A stretch of 64,000 nucleotides of DNA from an uncultured Pseudomonadales bacterium (GCA_947503335.1 CANNCY010000001.1:496001-560000); one strand, 5' to 3'. Shown: positions 28,345 to 38,748, numbered from the stretch's first letter. A program made the numbers and translations. The notes: generated by a model not told the origin, from the sequence alone.

Positions 28345-29168
28345 GTACCCACAACAAGCTTCACTGGATTATTGAAGGCGCTTTGATGGCGTCAGGGCAG
28401 CCACTAACTGTCAAGCGTTTGGCTGAGCTGTTTGACGAAGAAGAACGCCCGTCAAACGACGACATCAAGAATGCCTTGGCTGAGATTGCGCAAAGCTGTG
28501 AAAGTCGTGGTTACGAGTTGGTAGAAGTGGCGTCGGGTTGGCGCTTTCAGGTGCGTGACGAATACGGTGATTACATTAATCGGCTATGGGAAGAGAAGCC
28601 GGCCAAATATTCACGCGCCATGTTAGAGACGCTTGCGTTGATTGCTTATCGTCAGCCTATCACCCGCGGCGATATCGAAGAAATACGCGGGGTTGCGGTT
28701 AGTTCGAATATTACGCGCACGCTAATTGAGCGCAATTGGATTAGGGTGGTGGGCCATCGTGATGTGCCGGGTCGTCCAGCGCTTTATGCGACAACTAAGA
28801 CCTTTTTAGACTACTTTAATTTAAAGAACCTAGACGAATTACCCAGTCTTGGTGAAATTCGCGATGTCGACGAGCTGCTTCCCGAGTTAGACTTGCAGGC
28901 TCCCGAACAGGGCGAAGGTTCAGCGGTACCTGAACAAGAGGGCGAAAGCACTCAAATTCAGTTACAGGTAGCTTCATCAGACGATGAGCAGCCGGCTGAG
29001 CAGATTAACGCTGAAGCGGTCGACGATGAGGTTTCGCAGGCAGACGAAACTGATGAGGTGCTCAATGAGATGAGCGAGCTAGCAGACGAACAGGTTGAGA
29101 TACTTGTTTCTGATGATGCAGCTGACGAGGTCGACGCTGAAGATAGCGATGAATTGATCCGCCACTAG
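28341..29168 (+). CDS. scpB: Segregation and condensation protein ScpB
   Basis: A 275-residue partner of ScpA and SMC made of two winged-helix domains within the first 170 residues (LHWIIEGALMASGQPLTVKR and YSRAMLETLALIAYRQPI, GRPALYATTKTFLDYF). The remaining roughly 100 residues are a highly acidic, low-complexity tail, longer than in the short Bacillus protein but common in gammaproteobacteria. It overlaps scpA by four bases and precedes rluB by eight. Confidence 0.94.
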   Translation: MSTHNKLHWIIEGALMASGQPLTVKRLAELFDEEERPSNDDIKNALAEIAQSCESRGYELVEVASGWRFQVRDEYGDYINRLWEEKPAKYSRAMLETLALIAYRQPITRGDIEEIRGVAVSSNITRTLIERNWIRVVGHRDVPGRPALYATTKTFLDYFNLKNLDELPSLGEIRDVDELLPELDLQAPEQGEGSAVPEQEGESTQIQLQVASSDDEQPAEQINAEAVDDEVSQADETDEVLNEMSELADEQVEILVSDDAADEVDAEDSDELIRH

Positions 29169-29176
29169 GAGTATAT

Positions 29177-30016
29177 GTGGACGAAAAGTTACAGAAGATT
29201 TTAGCGAACGCAGGCAAAGGCTCGCGTCGCGCAATGGAGCAGGCGATCGCTGATGGGCGAGTCACTGTTGATGGTGCTGTTGCTAAGCTAGGTGATCGCG
29301 CCGGCGCTGATGCTAAAATCTCATTAGACGGCAAGCCAGTACTGCGCGAAGCCGAACCCCAAACACGCGTGATTGTGTATAACAAACCTGAAGGTGAGGT
29401 GAGTACTCGCCATGACCCTGAAGGGCGAGCAACTATCTTTGATCGCCTGCCGTTGCTTAAAAGTGGCCGCTGGATCTCGATCGGTCGCTTAGACATCAAT
29501 ACTAGTGGTTTGCTGCTGTTTACCAATGATGGCGAGCTGGCAAACAAAATGATGCATCCATCGTCTAATATCGATCGCGAATATCTCGTACGAGTAATGG
29601 GTAAGGTCGATGAAGATATGCTAAAGCGTTTGCGCGCTGGCGTAATGCTTGAAGATGGCCCAGCTAAGTTTACCGATATTCAAATTGTTGAGTCTGAGCG
29701 CGAAGAGGCGATGAATCGTTGGTTCTACGTAGCGCTGATGGAAGGCCGTAATCGCGAAGTTCGTCGTTTGTGGGAGTCGCAGGGCGTACAGGTAAACCGT
29801 CTTAAACGTGTGCGCTATGGGCCAGTGTTTATTCCTTCGCACATTACGTCGGGTCACTGGTTCGAGCTAGACCCGCGCGATGTTGATATTCTCTGTTCAG
29901 ATGTTGGCGTTGAGCGCAATCGACAAAAGCCGCTCACGCAAAAAGAGCGTTCTAAGCGTGTGCGCCAGCACAAGCGTATGCGTAAGCAAGCTAATCTGAA
30001 GGGCCGTAGAGGCTAG
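29177..30016 (+). CDS. rluB: 23S rRNA pseudouridine synthase RluB
   Basis: A 279-residue RsuA/RluB-type enzyme that makes pseudouridine (2605 in E. coli 23S rRNA). It has an N-terminal S4 RNA-binding domain (LQKILANAGKGSRRAMEQAI), the catalytic segment GRLDINTSGLLLFTNDGELA with the essential Asp near residue 115, and a lysine/arginine-rich tail. The start is GTG 29177 with AGGAG 7-11 bases upstream. It is convergent with the next gene, their stop codons overlapping. Confidence 0.93.
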   Translation: MDEKLQKILANAGKGSRRAMEQAIADGRVTVDGAVAKLGDRAGADAKISLDGKPVLREAEPQTRVIVYNKPEGEVSTRHDPEGRATIFDRLPLLKSGRWISIGRLDINTSGLLLFTNDGELANKMMHPSSNIDREYLVRVMGKVDEDMLKRLRAGVMLEDGPAKFTDIQIVESEREEAMNRWFYVALMEGRNREVRRLWESQGVQVNRLKRVRYGPVFIPSHITSGHWFELDPRDVDILCSDVGVERNRQKPLTQKERSKRVRQHKRMRKQANLKGRRG

Positions 30017-30324
30017 CTAGCTAACAAGCTACTCAATTTAAGGGTCAGCAGCGACACCAGCTGCTCGACCTGCTTCAAATCTGTTTCATCTATCTCATGA
30101 TCAGCAAATAGCTTTAAGTCGCCTAAATAGTGCCCGCTAAGATATAGGTGGTAGCTAGCACGTAGGTTCTTCACGTGGCCGTAACGGGCGCCGAGTTTGC
30201 GCGATTTAAATTGGTAATCTAAGCCGTCGATACCGAAATTTGAAAGAGCCTGAGCAAAGGCTGAGAACACCTCGTCGATGGCGTTGTCATTGTCGATGGT
30301 CAGGGCTGATTGTCGTGGCGTCAT
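30013..30324 (-). CDS. Unknown 103-residue protein, last gene of the mtaD-yciK operon
   Basis: I do not recognise it. It has no signal peptide or membrane segment. The C-terminal half (LYLSGHYLGDLKLFADHEID, then a helix of alternating Leu) looks somewhat like the C-terminal half of a GAF-like sensory domain, but this is a weak impression. It lies 49 bases downstream of yciK on the same strand and its stop overlaps the end of rluB. Normal codon use supports it being a gene. Confidence 0.6.
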   Translation of the reverse strand: MTPRQSALTIDNDNAIDEVFSAFAQALSNFGIDGLDYQFKSRKLGARYGHVKNLRASYHLYLSGHYLGDLKLFADHEIDETDLKQVEQLVSLLTLKLSSLLAS

Positions 30325-30373
30325 ACGTGTTCTCCGTTCGCAGACACCACATGTAATGCTAGAACTGTGCCAG

Positions 30374-31129
30374 TTAGGTCGTTGTAGGAGCGTCGAACTG
30401 TTCGCCGCTAATATTGCACTGTGCAGACATTAGGTAGGTATAGGTGTTCATTAAGTCGACAGGAGCTTTTACGGTGGCGGGATTCTCGCCCGGAAACGCC
30501 TGTGCTCGCATCTGGGTGCGTGTGGCACCGGGGTTGATGCTGTTGCACTTGATGTTCGACACTTGATCTAGCTCGTCAGCTAAGGTCTCATTCAAATTCT
30601 CTAGGGCTGCTTTTGAGGCGGCGTAGGCGCCCCAGTTTGCACGTCCTTTGCGGCCGACGCTTGAGCTAGTAAATAGCACTCGCCCATTGTCGCTTGCTTC
30701 AAGCAAGGGCATTAAAGCGCGAGTTAGCAAAAAGGGGGCGTTTATGTTGACCTGCATCAAGCGAAGCCATGTTTCGGGAGTGTATTGTTCAATAGACGTT
30801 CGATCACCTAATAGGGCTGCGTTGTGCAGAAGGCCGTCGATGTGGTCAAAGGCTTCTGCCAGTTGATTGCTTAGGTCGGCGTAATCGTTTACCGAGGCGC
30901 GCTCGAGATCAAAGGGAATGATTGCAGGTTCGGTATAGCCTTGCCCCAAGATTTCGTCATAGACAAAATTAAGGCCCTCTTCATCGCGGCCCATCAACAG
31001 TATTTCGGCGCCTTGGGCGGCAAAGAATAGGGCGGCTTCGCGGCCGATACCACGGTTTGCGCCGGTCACTAAGATAACTCGCCCATTTAAGCTTGCTGGG
31101 CTGTTAAGAAATTCGCTAGGTGCTTGCAT
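30374..31129 (-). CDS. yciK: YciK-type short-chain dehydrogenase/reductase
   Basis: A 251-residue SDR enzyme with the NAD(P)-binding motif VTGANRGIGREAA (about 20-32), the catalytic Ser near FTSSSVGRKG and the YAASKAA tyrosine-lysine pair. The substrate of YciK is not known. It overlaps the mupP start by 14 bases, as in the ubiG-mupP-yciK cluster of Pseudomonas. Confidence 0.9.
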   Translation of the reverse strand: MQAPSEFLNSPASLNGRVILVTGANRGIGREAALFFAAQGAEILLMGRDEEGLNFVYDEILGQGYTEPAIIPFDLERASVNDYADLSNQLAEAFDHIDGLLHNAALLGDRTSIEQYTPETWLRLMQVNINAPFLLTRALMPLLEASDNGRVLFTSSSVGRKGRANWGAYAASKAALENLNETLADELDQVSNIKCNSINPGATRTQMRAQAFPGENPATVKAPVDLMNTYTYLMSAQCNISGEQFDAPTTT

Positions 31130-31799
31130 GGCAAGAGTCCTGTAAATGGGTCAATAGTTCGGTGGGTTTCGATATAACAAAATCGGCATTCCAGCGGTGT
31201 GCTTCACTTGGGTCGCTAAGGTAGCCAAAGCAAACGGCCATGGTCTTGGTGCCCGCCGCTGCGCCTGCGTCTATATCACGAAGATGATCGCCCACGTATA
31301 GGCATTGATTGGGGGCGACTTTGATTTGCGAGCATGCCAGTAAAATCGGCTCTGGGTCTGGTTTGGTGTTGGTGACATCATCAGGGCACACCAGAACTGC
31401 GCAGCGTGAGGCTAGGTTCATGTTCTGTAGTAGTGCCTCTGAGTACAAGCGTGGCTTGTTGGTGACAATACCCCAGGGGATGCCCTGCTGCTCGCACCAG
31501 GCTAGCGATGTTTGTAGGCCATCAAATAGTTCGGTGTGCATGCCGATAGTACGTAGATACTCGTCTAAAAATGCCTGACGAGTTTGATTAAAGCGCGGGT
31601 CATCTTCGCTAATGCCCCATGCAAGTTTAATCATTGCACGAGCACCGTTGCTTACTTCAGAACGAATTTGCGATGCGGGCAGCTCTGGTTTGCCGTCTGC
31701 TTTTAGCATTCGGTTGATGACGATGGTAAATTCAGGTGCCGTATCTATGAGGGTGCCGTCTAGATCAAACAGCACCGCTTGGTAAGTTTGGCTGCTCAC
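31116..31799 (-). CDS. mupP: HAD phosphatase, MupP/phosphoglycolate phosphatase type
   Basis: A 227-residue haloacid dehalogenase-like phosphatase with motif I LFDLDGTLIDTAPEF (Asp residues 11 and 13), the VTNKP motif II and GDHLRDIDAG motif IV. In Pseudomonas the gene in this position, between ubiG and yciK, is MupP, an N-acetylmuramic acid 6-phosphate phosphatase of peptidoglycan recycling; by sequence alone phosphoglycolate phosphatase Gph is equally possible. The call therefore leans on gene order. It overlaps ubiG by four bases. Confidence 0.82.
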   Translation of the reverse strand: MSSQTYQAVLFDLDGTLIDTAPEFTIVINRMLKADGKPELPASQIRSEVSNGARAMIKLAWGISEDDPRFNQTRQAFLDEYLRTIGMHTELFDGLQTSLAWCEQQGIPWGIVTNKPRLYSEALLQNMNLASRCAVLVCPDDVTNTKPDPEPILLACSQIKVAPNQCLYVGDHLRDIDAGAAAGTKTMAVCFGYLSDPSEAHRWNADFVISKPTELLTHLQDSCHAST

Positions 31800-32503
31800 G
31801 CTGGTTTTTTCACATGTACTAAATAGTTCACCGATAGATCGGTCGGGTTTAGTTTGTAGTGCTTAGTCAAAGGGTTGTAGGTCATGCCGGTGCTTTCTAC
31901 CCATTGAAGATCTGCATCACGTACCGCTGCGGCTAGCTCAGAAGGTGTGATGAACTTGCTGTATTCGTGAGTACCTTTGGGTAGCAGTTGCAGCAAGTAT
32001 TCTGCACCGATAATAGCAAAGGCGTAGGCCTTAGGATTGCGGTTGATGGTTGATAAAAACAGATCGCCGCCGGGTTTCAGCATCTTTGCGCAGGCCTGAA
32101 TTACCGATGATGGGTCGGGCACGTGCTCAAGCATCTCAAGGCAGCTGATAACGTCGAACTGTTCGGCGTGCTCTTCGGCAAATTGTTCTGCGCTTGATTG
32201 GGTGTAGGTGATATCAAGTCCAGACTCTAGGGCGTGCAGCTGAGCGACGCGCAGTGGCGCCTCGCCCATATCGATACCCTGAATCTTGGCGCCACGGTGA
32301 GCCATAGATTCTGTTAAAATGCCGCCACCGCAACCAACGTCTAGCATCTGCTTATCGTTTACCTGAGCGCGCTCATCAATAAAATTAGCGCGCAGTGGGT
32401 TGATCTCGTGAAGAGGCTTAAATTCGCTATTGCGATCCCACCAGCGACTGGCGAGCTGCTCAAATTTGGCGATTTCACTTGGGTCGACGTTGTTGCTTGT
32501 CAT
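31796..32503 (-). CDS. ubiG: Ubiquinone biosynthesis O-methyltransferase UbiG
   Basis: A 235-residue S-adenosylmethionine-dependent enzyme that performs both O-methylations in ubiquinone synthesis. The SAM-binding motif I LDVGCGGGILTESMA (about 54-68), the ASRWWDRNSEFKPLHEINPL stretch near the start, and the SCLEMLEHVPDP motif identify it. It begins four bases after the end of mtaD and overlaps mupP. Confidence 0.96.
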   Translation of the reverse strand: MTSNNVDPSEIAKFEQLASRWWDRNSEFKPLHEINPLRANFIDERAQVNDKQMLDVGCGGGILTESMAHRGAKIQGIDMGEAPLRVAQLHALESGLDITYTQSSAEQFAEEHAEQFDVISCLEMLEHVPDPSSVIQACAKMLKPGGDLFLSTINRNPKAYAFAIIGAEYLLQLLPKGTHEYSKFITPSELAAAVRDADLQWVESTGMTYNPLTKHYKLNPTDLSVNYLVHVKKPA

Positions 32504-32507
32504 TATA

Positions 32508-33833
32508 TTATTCCGTAGCCATTAGGCGTTCTGCAAAGCGTTCTACATCGCGATAAATGCGATCTACATCAATGCTGGTGTGCTTACCATTGCTAAACAG
32601 CGGTTTACCTTGAACGTAGGTGTCAGTTACGCGATGGCCGCTAGTTTGATACACCAGATGAGCTTCGGGATTGTACAGCGGCTGTTGGCAAATGTCTTGG
32701 GTGTCGATGGTGATGAAGTCGGCAAACTTGCCTTTGTTTAGCGAGCCGGTCTCTTTGTCGATACCCATTACGCGTGCGCCATCAAGCGTGGCCATCTGGA
32801 TAGCCTGTTTGGCGTCGACAGCCTTACTGTCGTCAGCTGCCACTTTGCCGATTAATGCGGCGGTTTTCATCTCGTCAAACATGCACAGATTGTTATTGCT
32901 AGCTGCGCCGTCAGTGCCAAGTGATACAGACATGCCTGCGTTGATCATTTTCTGTACAGGGCTAAGGCCTGAGTTCAGCTTGAGATTTGACTTAGGGCAG
33001 TGTACGGCACCAACGCCATGATCGGCCATCATCTGAATATCTGCGTCATTTAGTGCGCAAAGGTGAACTGCTTGCAGGTTGGGCGCTAGTAGGCCTAGGC
33101 GCTTTAGGCGCTCCATCGGGCGCTCGCCGTATTGCTTAATCGAGTCGTCTACTTCTTTTTGTGTCTCGTGCAGATGGATTTGGGTTGGTATGCCTATCTC
33201 GTTGCTGATAGCGATCATCTTGCTGAAGGTGTCATCGCCTACTGTATATGGCGCGTGAGGGCCAAAGGCGATTTGAATTAGATCACTGTGTTGCCACTTG
33301 TCGGCTAGCTTTAGGCCGGCATCTAACGCATCTTGAGCGGTCGGCGCGCCGGGGGTAGGTGCGTCAATTAGAGTGAAGCAGACCTGCGTGCGCATGCCTG
33401 CGTCATGGGCTACGGTTGCTGCAGCATCGCCGTAAAAGTACATGTCGCTGAATGCGGTGGTGCCTGTGGCAACCATTTCGGCAATAGCCAGTTCGGTGCC
33501 CAGGGCTACCATCTCTTCGCTTACCCAGCGCTTTTCTAGTGGCCAGATACGGTTAACTAGCCAGTCGCCAAGCTCCATGTCGTTCGCTACGCCTCTAAAA
33601 AGGCTCATGGCTGCATGGCCGTGGGCGTTAACCATGCCTGGCATTAGGATATGGGTTTTGCGGTCGATGATCTCGGCAGAGGTGTAAGTAGAGCGTGCGT
33701 ACTCGTGTGGTAATACGTCTAGAACTCGCCCATTTTCAAATACTAGGCTGTGATTGAGTAAAGGTTCGTCGCTTGCATTGCCAGTAAGTATCCACTGCGC
33801 CTCTACAATCGTTATTTGGGCGTTATTTGTCAT
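32508..33833 (-). CDS. mtaD: 5'-methylthioadenosine/S-adenosylhomocysteine deaminase-type amidohydrolase
   Basis: A 441-residue amidohydrolase of the TRZ/ATZ group. I place the start at ATG 33833, giving MTNNAQITIVEAQWILTG; the frame stays open for 50 more residues upstream but that part runs through the gyrA promoter and lacks family similarity. Metal ligands are seen in MVNAHGHAAMS, IHLHETQKE and SLGTDGAASNNN. In Pseudomonas the homologue deaminates methylthioadenosine; the exact substrate is inferred from context (mtaD-ubiG-mupP-yciK order). Confidence 0.88.
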   Translation of the reverse strand: MTNNAQITIVEAQWILTGNASDEPLLNHSLVFENGRVLDVLPHEYARSTYTSAEIIDRKTHILMPGMVNAHGHAAMSLFRGVANDMELGDWLVNRIWPLEKRWVSEEMVALGTELAIAEMVATGTTAFSDMYFYGDAAATVAHDAGMRTQVCFTLIDAPTPGAPTAQDALDAGLKLADKWQHSDLIQIAFGPHAPYTVGDDTFSKMIAISNEIGIPTQIHLHETQKEVDDSIKQYGERPMERLKRLGLLAPNLQAVHLCALNDADIQMMADHGVGAVHCPKSNLKLNSGLSPVQKMINAGMSVSLGTDGAASNNNLCMFDEMKTAALIGKVAADDSKAVDAKQAIQMATLDGARVMGIDKETGSLNKGKFADFITIDTQDICQQPLYNPEAHLVYQTSGHRVTDTYVQGKPLFSNGKHTSIDVDRIYRDVERFAERLMATE

Positions 33834-33864
33834 GGTTTTACATCTCTTTTCGAGTGAAATTAAG

Positions 33865-33894
33865 TTATCAGCATAAAACTGTTTGTGGTATGAT
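33865..33894 (+). promoter_or_regulatory. Likely gyrA promoter
   Basis: Extended -10 element TGGTATGAT (TG at 33886-33887, TATGAT at 33889-33894) with a partial -35 TTATCA (33865-33870) at 18-base spacing. It lies about 120 bases before the gyrA ATG, in the divergent gap with mtaD. Confidence 0.6.
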
Positions 33895-34015
33895 GCACGT
33901 TTATTATAAGTCGTTGATCTAGCGAATAAATACAATTTGCGCATAGTGAAAAACAACGATCGCTGAATAACAGCAAAAACCATTAGAAGAACTAATAGAA
34001 GGAACCGCTCTGTTT

Positions 34016-36580
34016 ATGAGTGACTTGGCCAAAGAAATTCTTCCAGTAAGTATCGAAGACGAGCTAAAACAGTCGTACCTAGACTACGCAATGAGTGTAA
34101 TTGTTGGGCGAGCGCTGCCTGATGTACGTGATGGCTTAAAGCCTGTGCACCGTCGTGTGTTGTACGCCATGAACGAGCTAGGCAACGATTTTAACAAAGC
34201 CTATAAAAAGTCGGCCCGTGTGGTTGGTGATGTGATCGGTAAGTACCACCCTCACGGCGATAGCGCGGTGTACGACACCATTGTACGTTTAGCGCAAGAC
34301 TTCTCGATGCGTTATCCATTGGTTGATGGTCAGGGTAACTTTGGTTCGATCGATGGCGATTCTCCAGCGGCGATGCGTTATACCGAGATCCGTATGCAAA
34401 AGCTCGCCCACGAGCTATTGGCTGATCTAGATAAAGAAACCGTTGATTTCGTGCCTAACTATGACGGCACCGAAAAGATGCCCGAAGTACTACCAACCAA
34501 GGTGCCTAACCTGTTGGTCAACGGTTCATCGGGTATTGCGGTGGGTATGGCGACCAATATTCCGCCTCACAATCTAACCGAAGTGGTTAACGCCTGTTTG
34601 GCGATGATCGACAACCCCGATATCGATGTCGATGGTTTGATGGAGTATGTGCCGGGCCCAGATTTCCCGACAGGCGCAATCATTAACGGTAAAGCAGGTA
34701 TTTTGCAGGCCTACCGTACTGGTCGTGGCCGTATTTATCTGCGTGCTAAGGCTGAGGTGATTCACGACGAAAAGTCGAAGCGCGATGTTATTATCATTCA
34801 CGAGATTCCTTATCAGCTAAACAAGGCTCGCTTGATCGAAAAGATCGCTGAGCTAGTTAAAGATAAGAAGATCGAAGGTATTTCTGAGTTGCGTGATGAG
34901 TCAGATAAAGACGGTCTTCGCGTAGTTATCGAGCTTAAACGCGGTGAAGTGGGCGATGTTGTTTTAAATAACCTTTATGCTCAGACACAGCTTGAAACAG
35001 TATTTGGTATCAATATTGTTGCGCTGGTTGACAATCAGCCGAAGATCTTGAATCTGCAAGAGCTCATTGAGCAGTTCTTACGTCATCGTCGAGAGGTTGT
35101 TACTCGCCGTACGGTTTATTTGCTTCGCAAGGCTCGCGAGCGTGGCCACATTCTTGAAGGTCTATCAATCGCCATCGCCAATATCGACGAAGTAATCGCA
35201 GTTATTAAGAACTCGCCTTCGCCAGCAGATGCACGAGAAGCGCTATTGACCCGCGGCTGGACTACCGGCCAGGTAAGCGAGATGTTAGAGCGCGCTGGTG
35301 CAACTGCGTGCCGCCCAGAGGGGTTAGGTGCTCAGTACGGTGTTCAAGAAGATGGTAACTACTATCTGTCACAAGAGCAGGCTCAGGCGATTCTAGAGCT
35401 TCGTTTACACCGCTTAACGGGTATGGAGCACGATAAGCTGTTGGCCGAATACCGTGAGCGTTTAGAACAGATCGCTGATTACCTAGACATTCTAGGTTCA
35501 AGTGAGCGTCTAATGCTTGTTATTCGCGAAGAGCTAGAAGCGATTGTTGCTGGTTTTGGCGATGAGCGTAAAACTGAGATCATCAGTTCGCGTCGCGACC
35601 TGACCGTTGAAGACCTTATTACCGAAGAAGATCGTGTTGTAACCATCTCGCACGGTGGTTACGCCAAAACCCAACCGCTTGAAGACTACAAGGCGCAGAA
35701 GCGCGGTGGTCAGGGTAAGAGTGCAACGGCGGTTAAAGATGAAGATTTTGTCGAGCATCTATTGATCGCTAATACCCATACGATGCTGCTGTTCTTTACC
35801 AACCTAGGTAAGGTGTATTGGCTGAAGGTATTCCAGATTCCAGTTGCTGGCCGCGGCTCGCGTGGTCGACCAATGGTTAATCTACTTAACCTCGACGAAG
35901 GTGAGCGCATTACCTCGATCTTGCCTGTTGATGAGTACACTGAGGGTCACTACATCTTTATGGCGACCTCTAAGGGTACTGTTAAGAAAGTGCCTCTAGA
36001 GGCCTTTGCTCGCCAGCGTTCTGTAGGTCTGCGCGCTATCGAGCTTGAAGATGGTGACGTATTGGTAGGTACTGCTATCACTAAGGGCGAAGACGACGTG
36101 ATGCTATTCGCTAGCAATGGTCGTTCGGTGCGCTTTAGCGAAACCAATGTTCGTGCGATGGGTCGTACTGCCAAGGGTGTTCGCGGTATTCGTATGGGCG
36201 ATGATGACGAAGTGTTGTCGATGATTGTTCCTGAAGAGGGTGGGCGAGTGCTAACCCTAAGCCAAAACGGTTACGGTAAGCGTACTACCGTTGATGAGTA
36301 CCCGACAAAGGGTCGTGGCGGTCAAGGTGTACTTGCGATGAAGTGCAGTGAGCGAAACGGTAAACTTGTAGGTGCAGTGCAGGTTCATGAGGGCGACGAA
36401 GTAATGTTGATCTCAGACCAGGGTACATTAGTACGTACTCGCGCCGATGAGATTTCTGAGTCTAGCCGTAATACCCAGGGTGTGCGGGTTATTCGTATCA
36501 AAGAAGGCGAATCAATTGTTGGCCTTGAGCGTATCGAAGAACAAGAAGACGACGAAACAGAAGAAAACAGCGAAAGCTAA
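34016..36580 (+). CDS. gyrA: DNA gyrase subunit A
   Basis: The 854-residue breakage-reunion subunit of gyrase, introducing negative supercoils. The catalytic tyrosine is Tyr122 ([10 protein letters not shown]). The quinolone-resistance region [10 protein letters not shown] has Ser83 and Asp87, the susceptible-type residues of E. coli. The GyrA box is QKRGGQGK, followed by the six-bladed C-terminal DNA-wrapping domain and an acidic tail. AGAAGGA (33997-34003) is rather far, 12 bases, from ATG. serC follows after 17 bases. Confidence 0.98.
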   Translation: MSDLAKEILPVSIEDELKQSYLDYAMSVIVGRALPDVRDGLKPVHRRVLYAMNELGNDFNKAYKKSARVVGDVIGKYHPHGDSAVYDTIVRLAQDFSMRYPLVDGQGNFGSIDGDSPAAMRYTEIRMQKLAHELLADLDKETVDFVPNYDGTEKMPEVLPTKVPNLLVNGSSGIAVGMATNIPPHNLTEVVNACLAMIDNPDIDVDGLMEYVPGPDFPTGAIINGKAGILQAYRTGRGRIYLRAKAEVIHDEKSKRDVIIIHEIPYQLNKARLIEKIAELVKDKKIEGISELRDESDKDGLRVVIELKRGEVGDVVLNNLYAQTQLETVFGINIVALVDNQPKILNLQELIEQFLRHRREVVTRRTVYLLRKARERGHILEGLSIAIANIDEVIAVIKNSPSPADAREALLTRGWTTGQVSEMLERAGATACRPEGLGAQYGVQEDGNYYLSQEQAQAILELRLHRLTGMEHDKLLAEYRERLEQIADYLDILGSSERLMLVIREELEAIVAGFGDERKTEIISSRRDLTVEDLITEEDRVVTISHGGYAKTQPLEDYKAQKRGGQGKSATAVKDEDFVEHLLIANTHTMLLFFTNLGKVYWLKVFQIPVAGRGSRGRPMVNLLNLDEGERITSILPVDEYTEGHYIFMATSKGTVKKVPLEAFARQRSVGLRAIELEDGDVLVGTAITKGEDDVMLFASNGRSVRFSETNVRAMGRTAKGVRGIRMGDDDEVLSMIVPEEGGRVLTLSQNGYGKRTTVDEYPTKGRGGQGVLAMKCSERNGKLVGAVQVHEGDEVMLISDQGTLVRTRADEISESSRNTQGVRVIRIKEGESIVGLERIEEQEDDETEENSES

Positions 36581-36597
36581 GCTATAAGAGGTATGCC

Positions 36598-37662
36598 GTG
36601 AGGGCTCATAATTTTTGTGCGGGCCCAGCGGCCCTTCCTACCGAAGTACTTGAGCAGGCACGTAATGAGCTTCTAGATTATCAAGGGTTGGGTGTCTCTA
36701 TCATGGAGATGAGTCACCGTGACCCTAGATTTGTCGAGGTCGCTGAACGAGCCGAACAAAACCTTCGTACCCTAATGGGTATTTCTAATGACTACGCCGT
36801 GCTGTTTGTGCAGGGTGGTGCTAGTGCTCAATTCTCAGCCATTCCTTTAAACCTTGCCGGTTTAGGTGGTAGGGCAGACTACCTTGTATCTGGTACATGG
36901 TCTAAAAAGGCAGCTGCCGAAGCTGCACGCTATATTGATGTCAATGTGGTTAGTAATGATATTCGGCGAGTTGCAGCGCAGTCTGAGTGGCAGTTGTCTC
37001 GCGATGCTACCTACTTTCACTATGCATCGAATGAAACCATCGGTGGCATTGAAATTAGCAATGAGCCTATAGTAGATGTTCCGCTAGTGGCTGATATGTC
37101 GTCGAATATCTTGTCTAAACAGATAGACGTTAATCGGTACGGCGTGATTTATGCAGGGGCGCAAAAAAATATTGGCCCTGCGGGCTTGGCGATTGTAATC
37201 GTGCACAAATCTCTACTAGGTAAAGAGAGTCAGCAGTGCCCGGCAACAATGAATTGGGCTAATCTAGCAGAGGCGGGTTCGATGTATAACACGCCACCGA
37301 CATACAGTTGGTATTTGGCAGGCTTGGTGTTTGATTGGTTGTTGAAGCAAGGCGGTGTTGAGGCGATAGAAAAGGTAAATGCAGAAAAGGCTCGGCGTCT
37401 TTACCAATTTATCGATGAATCAGCATTTTACTCTAATCCAGTAGAGCTAGATCAGCGTAGCCGAATGAACGTTCCTTTCTTGCTTGCTGATAGTGGTTTG
37501 GATAAACGCTTTATTGAAGAAAGTGAAGCGGCAGGATTAATGAATTTAAAGGGTCATCGATCAGTCGGTGGCATGCGTGCCAGTATCTATAATGCATTGT
37601 CGCTAGAGGCGGTCGATGCCTTAGTTGATTTTATGGCGCAATTTGAACGTAAGTATGGATAA
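36598..37662 (+). CDS. serC: Phosphoserine aminotransferase SerC
   Basis: A 354-residue pyridoxal phosphate enzyme making phosphoserine from 3-phosphohydroxypyruvate and acting in pyridoxine synthesis. It starts with GTG 36598 after AAGAGG. NFCAGPAALPTEVL, the cofactor-binding QGGASAQFSAIPLNL, and the Schiff-base lysine in YAGAQKNIGPAGL identify it. It is 17 bases after gyrA and three before pheA; the order gyrA-serC-pheA is typical of Pseudomonas-like genomes. Confidence 0.97.
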   Translation: MRAHNFCAGPAALPTEVLEQARNELLDYQGLGVSIMEMSHRDPRFVEVAERAEQNLRTLMGISNDYAVLFVQGGASAQFSAIPLNLAGLGGRADYLVSGTWSKKAAAEAARYIDVNVVSNDIRRVAAQSEWQLSRDATYFHYASNETIGGIEISNEPIVDVPLVADMSSNILSKQIDVNRYGVIYAGAQKNIGPAGLAIVIVHKSLLGKESQQCPATMNWANLAEAGSMYNTPPTYSWYLAGLVFDWLLKQGGVEAIEKVNAEKARRLYQFIDESAFYSNPVELDQRSRMNVPFLLADSGLDKRFIEESEAAGLMNLKGHRSVGGMRASIYNALSLEAVDALVDFMAQFERKYG

Positions 37663-37665
37663 CAG

Positions 37666-38748
37666 ATGCAAACGCTAAATGAGTTACGAGAAAAGATTGA
37701 TTCTATCGATACAGAATTGGTGAAATTGATCAGTGAGCGAGCAACCTGTGCGCAACAGGTGGCTGAAGTAAAAAAAGCTAACGAAGAGTCTGTTGATACC
37801 TTTTATCGCCCAGAGCGTGAGGCTGAGGTTATGCGCCGCATCATCGAACGCAACCCAGGGCCGTTGGCTGACGAAGAAATGGCGCGACTAGTACGCGAGG
37901 TAATGTCAGCTTGTTTAGCGCTAGAAAAGCCAATTCAGGTGGCCTATTTGGGCCCTGAAGGTACCTTTACACAGGCGGCAGCGCTAAAGCACTTTGGTCA
38001 CTCGGCAGTGGCGCGCCCAATGTCAGCCATCGATGAGGTGTTTCGTGAGGTTGCCGCGGGTGCCGTTAACTTTGGTGTAGTACCGGTAGAAAACTCTACT
38101 GAAGGCGTTGTAAACCACACCTTAGATAATTTTATGGGGTCGGGTGTACAGATCTGTGGTGAGGTTGAATTGCGAATTCATCATCATTTGCTGACAGGTC
38201 CGAACACCAATAAAGATAAGATTTCGCGTATTTACTCGCATTCGCAATCACTTGCTCAGTGTCGTAAATGGTTAGATGCAAACTACCCTGGCGCCGAGCG
38301 CGTAGCGGTTAATAGCAATGCTGAGGCAGCTAAGTTAGTAGCGAGTGAGTGGCATAGCGCGGCGATCGCCGGCGATATGGCGGCAGACTTGTATGGTTTA
38401 GAGCGGTTTGTTGAAAAAATTGAAGATCGCCCAGATAACTCAACTCGTTTTTTGATTATCGGCAACCAGCCTGTTGACGCTTCAAGTGAAGATAAGACGT
38501 CGATTATGGTTGCACTTCGTAATAAGCCTGGAGCGCTTCATAGCCTTCTTGAGCCGTTTTATCGTCACAAGATTGACCTGACTAGAGTAGAAACTCGCCC
38601 CTCAACCAGTGGCACATGGAACTATGTATTCTTCGTTGACTTCAGTGGCCACATATCTGATGAAAAGATTCAGGCTGCGTTGGCAGAAATTGAAGAATGG
38701 GCATCTGAGTTGCGCGTGCTAGGCTCGTACCCCAAGGCGGTGCTGTGA
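37666..38748 (+). CDS. pheA: Bifunctional chorismate mutase/prephenate dehydratase
   Basis: A 360-residue P-protein converting chorismate to phenylpyruvate. The chorismate mutase domain (about 1-85, LREKIDSIDTELVKLISERA) is followed by the dehydratase domain (about 95-270, YLGPEGTFTQAAALKHFG; VPVENSTEGVVNHTLD; DNSTRFLIIG) and a C-terminal ACT domain (RNKPGALHSLLEPFYRHKI), which gives phenylalanine feedback inhibition. The stop overlaps the GTG of tyrA by four bases; no hisC is present between them. Confidence 0.97.
   Translation: MQTLNELREKIDSIDTELVKLISERATCAQQVAEVKKANEESVDTFYRPEREAEVMRRIIERNPGPLADEEMARLVREVMSACLALEKPIQVAYLGPEGTFTQAAALKHFGHSAVARPMSAIDEVFREVAAGAVNFGVVPVENSTEGVVNHTLDNFMGSGVQICGEVELRIHHHLLTGPNTNKDKISRIYSHSQSLAQCRKWLDANYPGAERVAVNSNAEAAKLVASEWHSAAIAGDMAADLYGLERFVEKIEDRPDNSTRFLIIGNQPVDASSEDKTSIMVALRNKPGALHSLLEPFYRHKIDLTRVETRPSTSGTWNYVFFVDFSGHISDEKIQAALAEIEEWASELRVLGSYPKAVL

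Noticed and set aside
33834-33983. 50-residue N-terminal extension of the mtaD reading frame
   Set aside because: It crosses the gyrA promoter region and does not resemble amidohydrolases; ATG 33833 fits the family start.
34574-36174. Antisense frames within gyrA
   Set aside because: Shadows of the gyrA coding frame; gyrA is complete and unambiguous.
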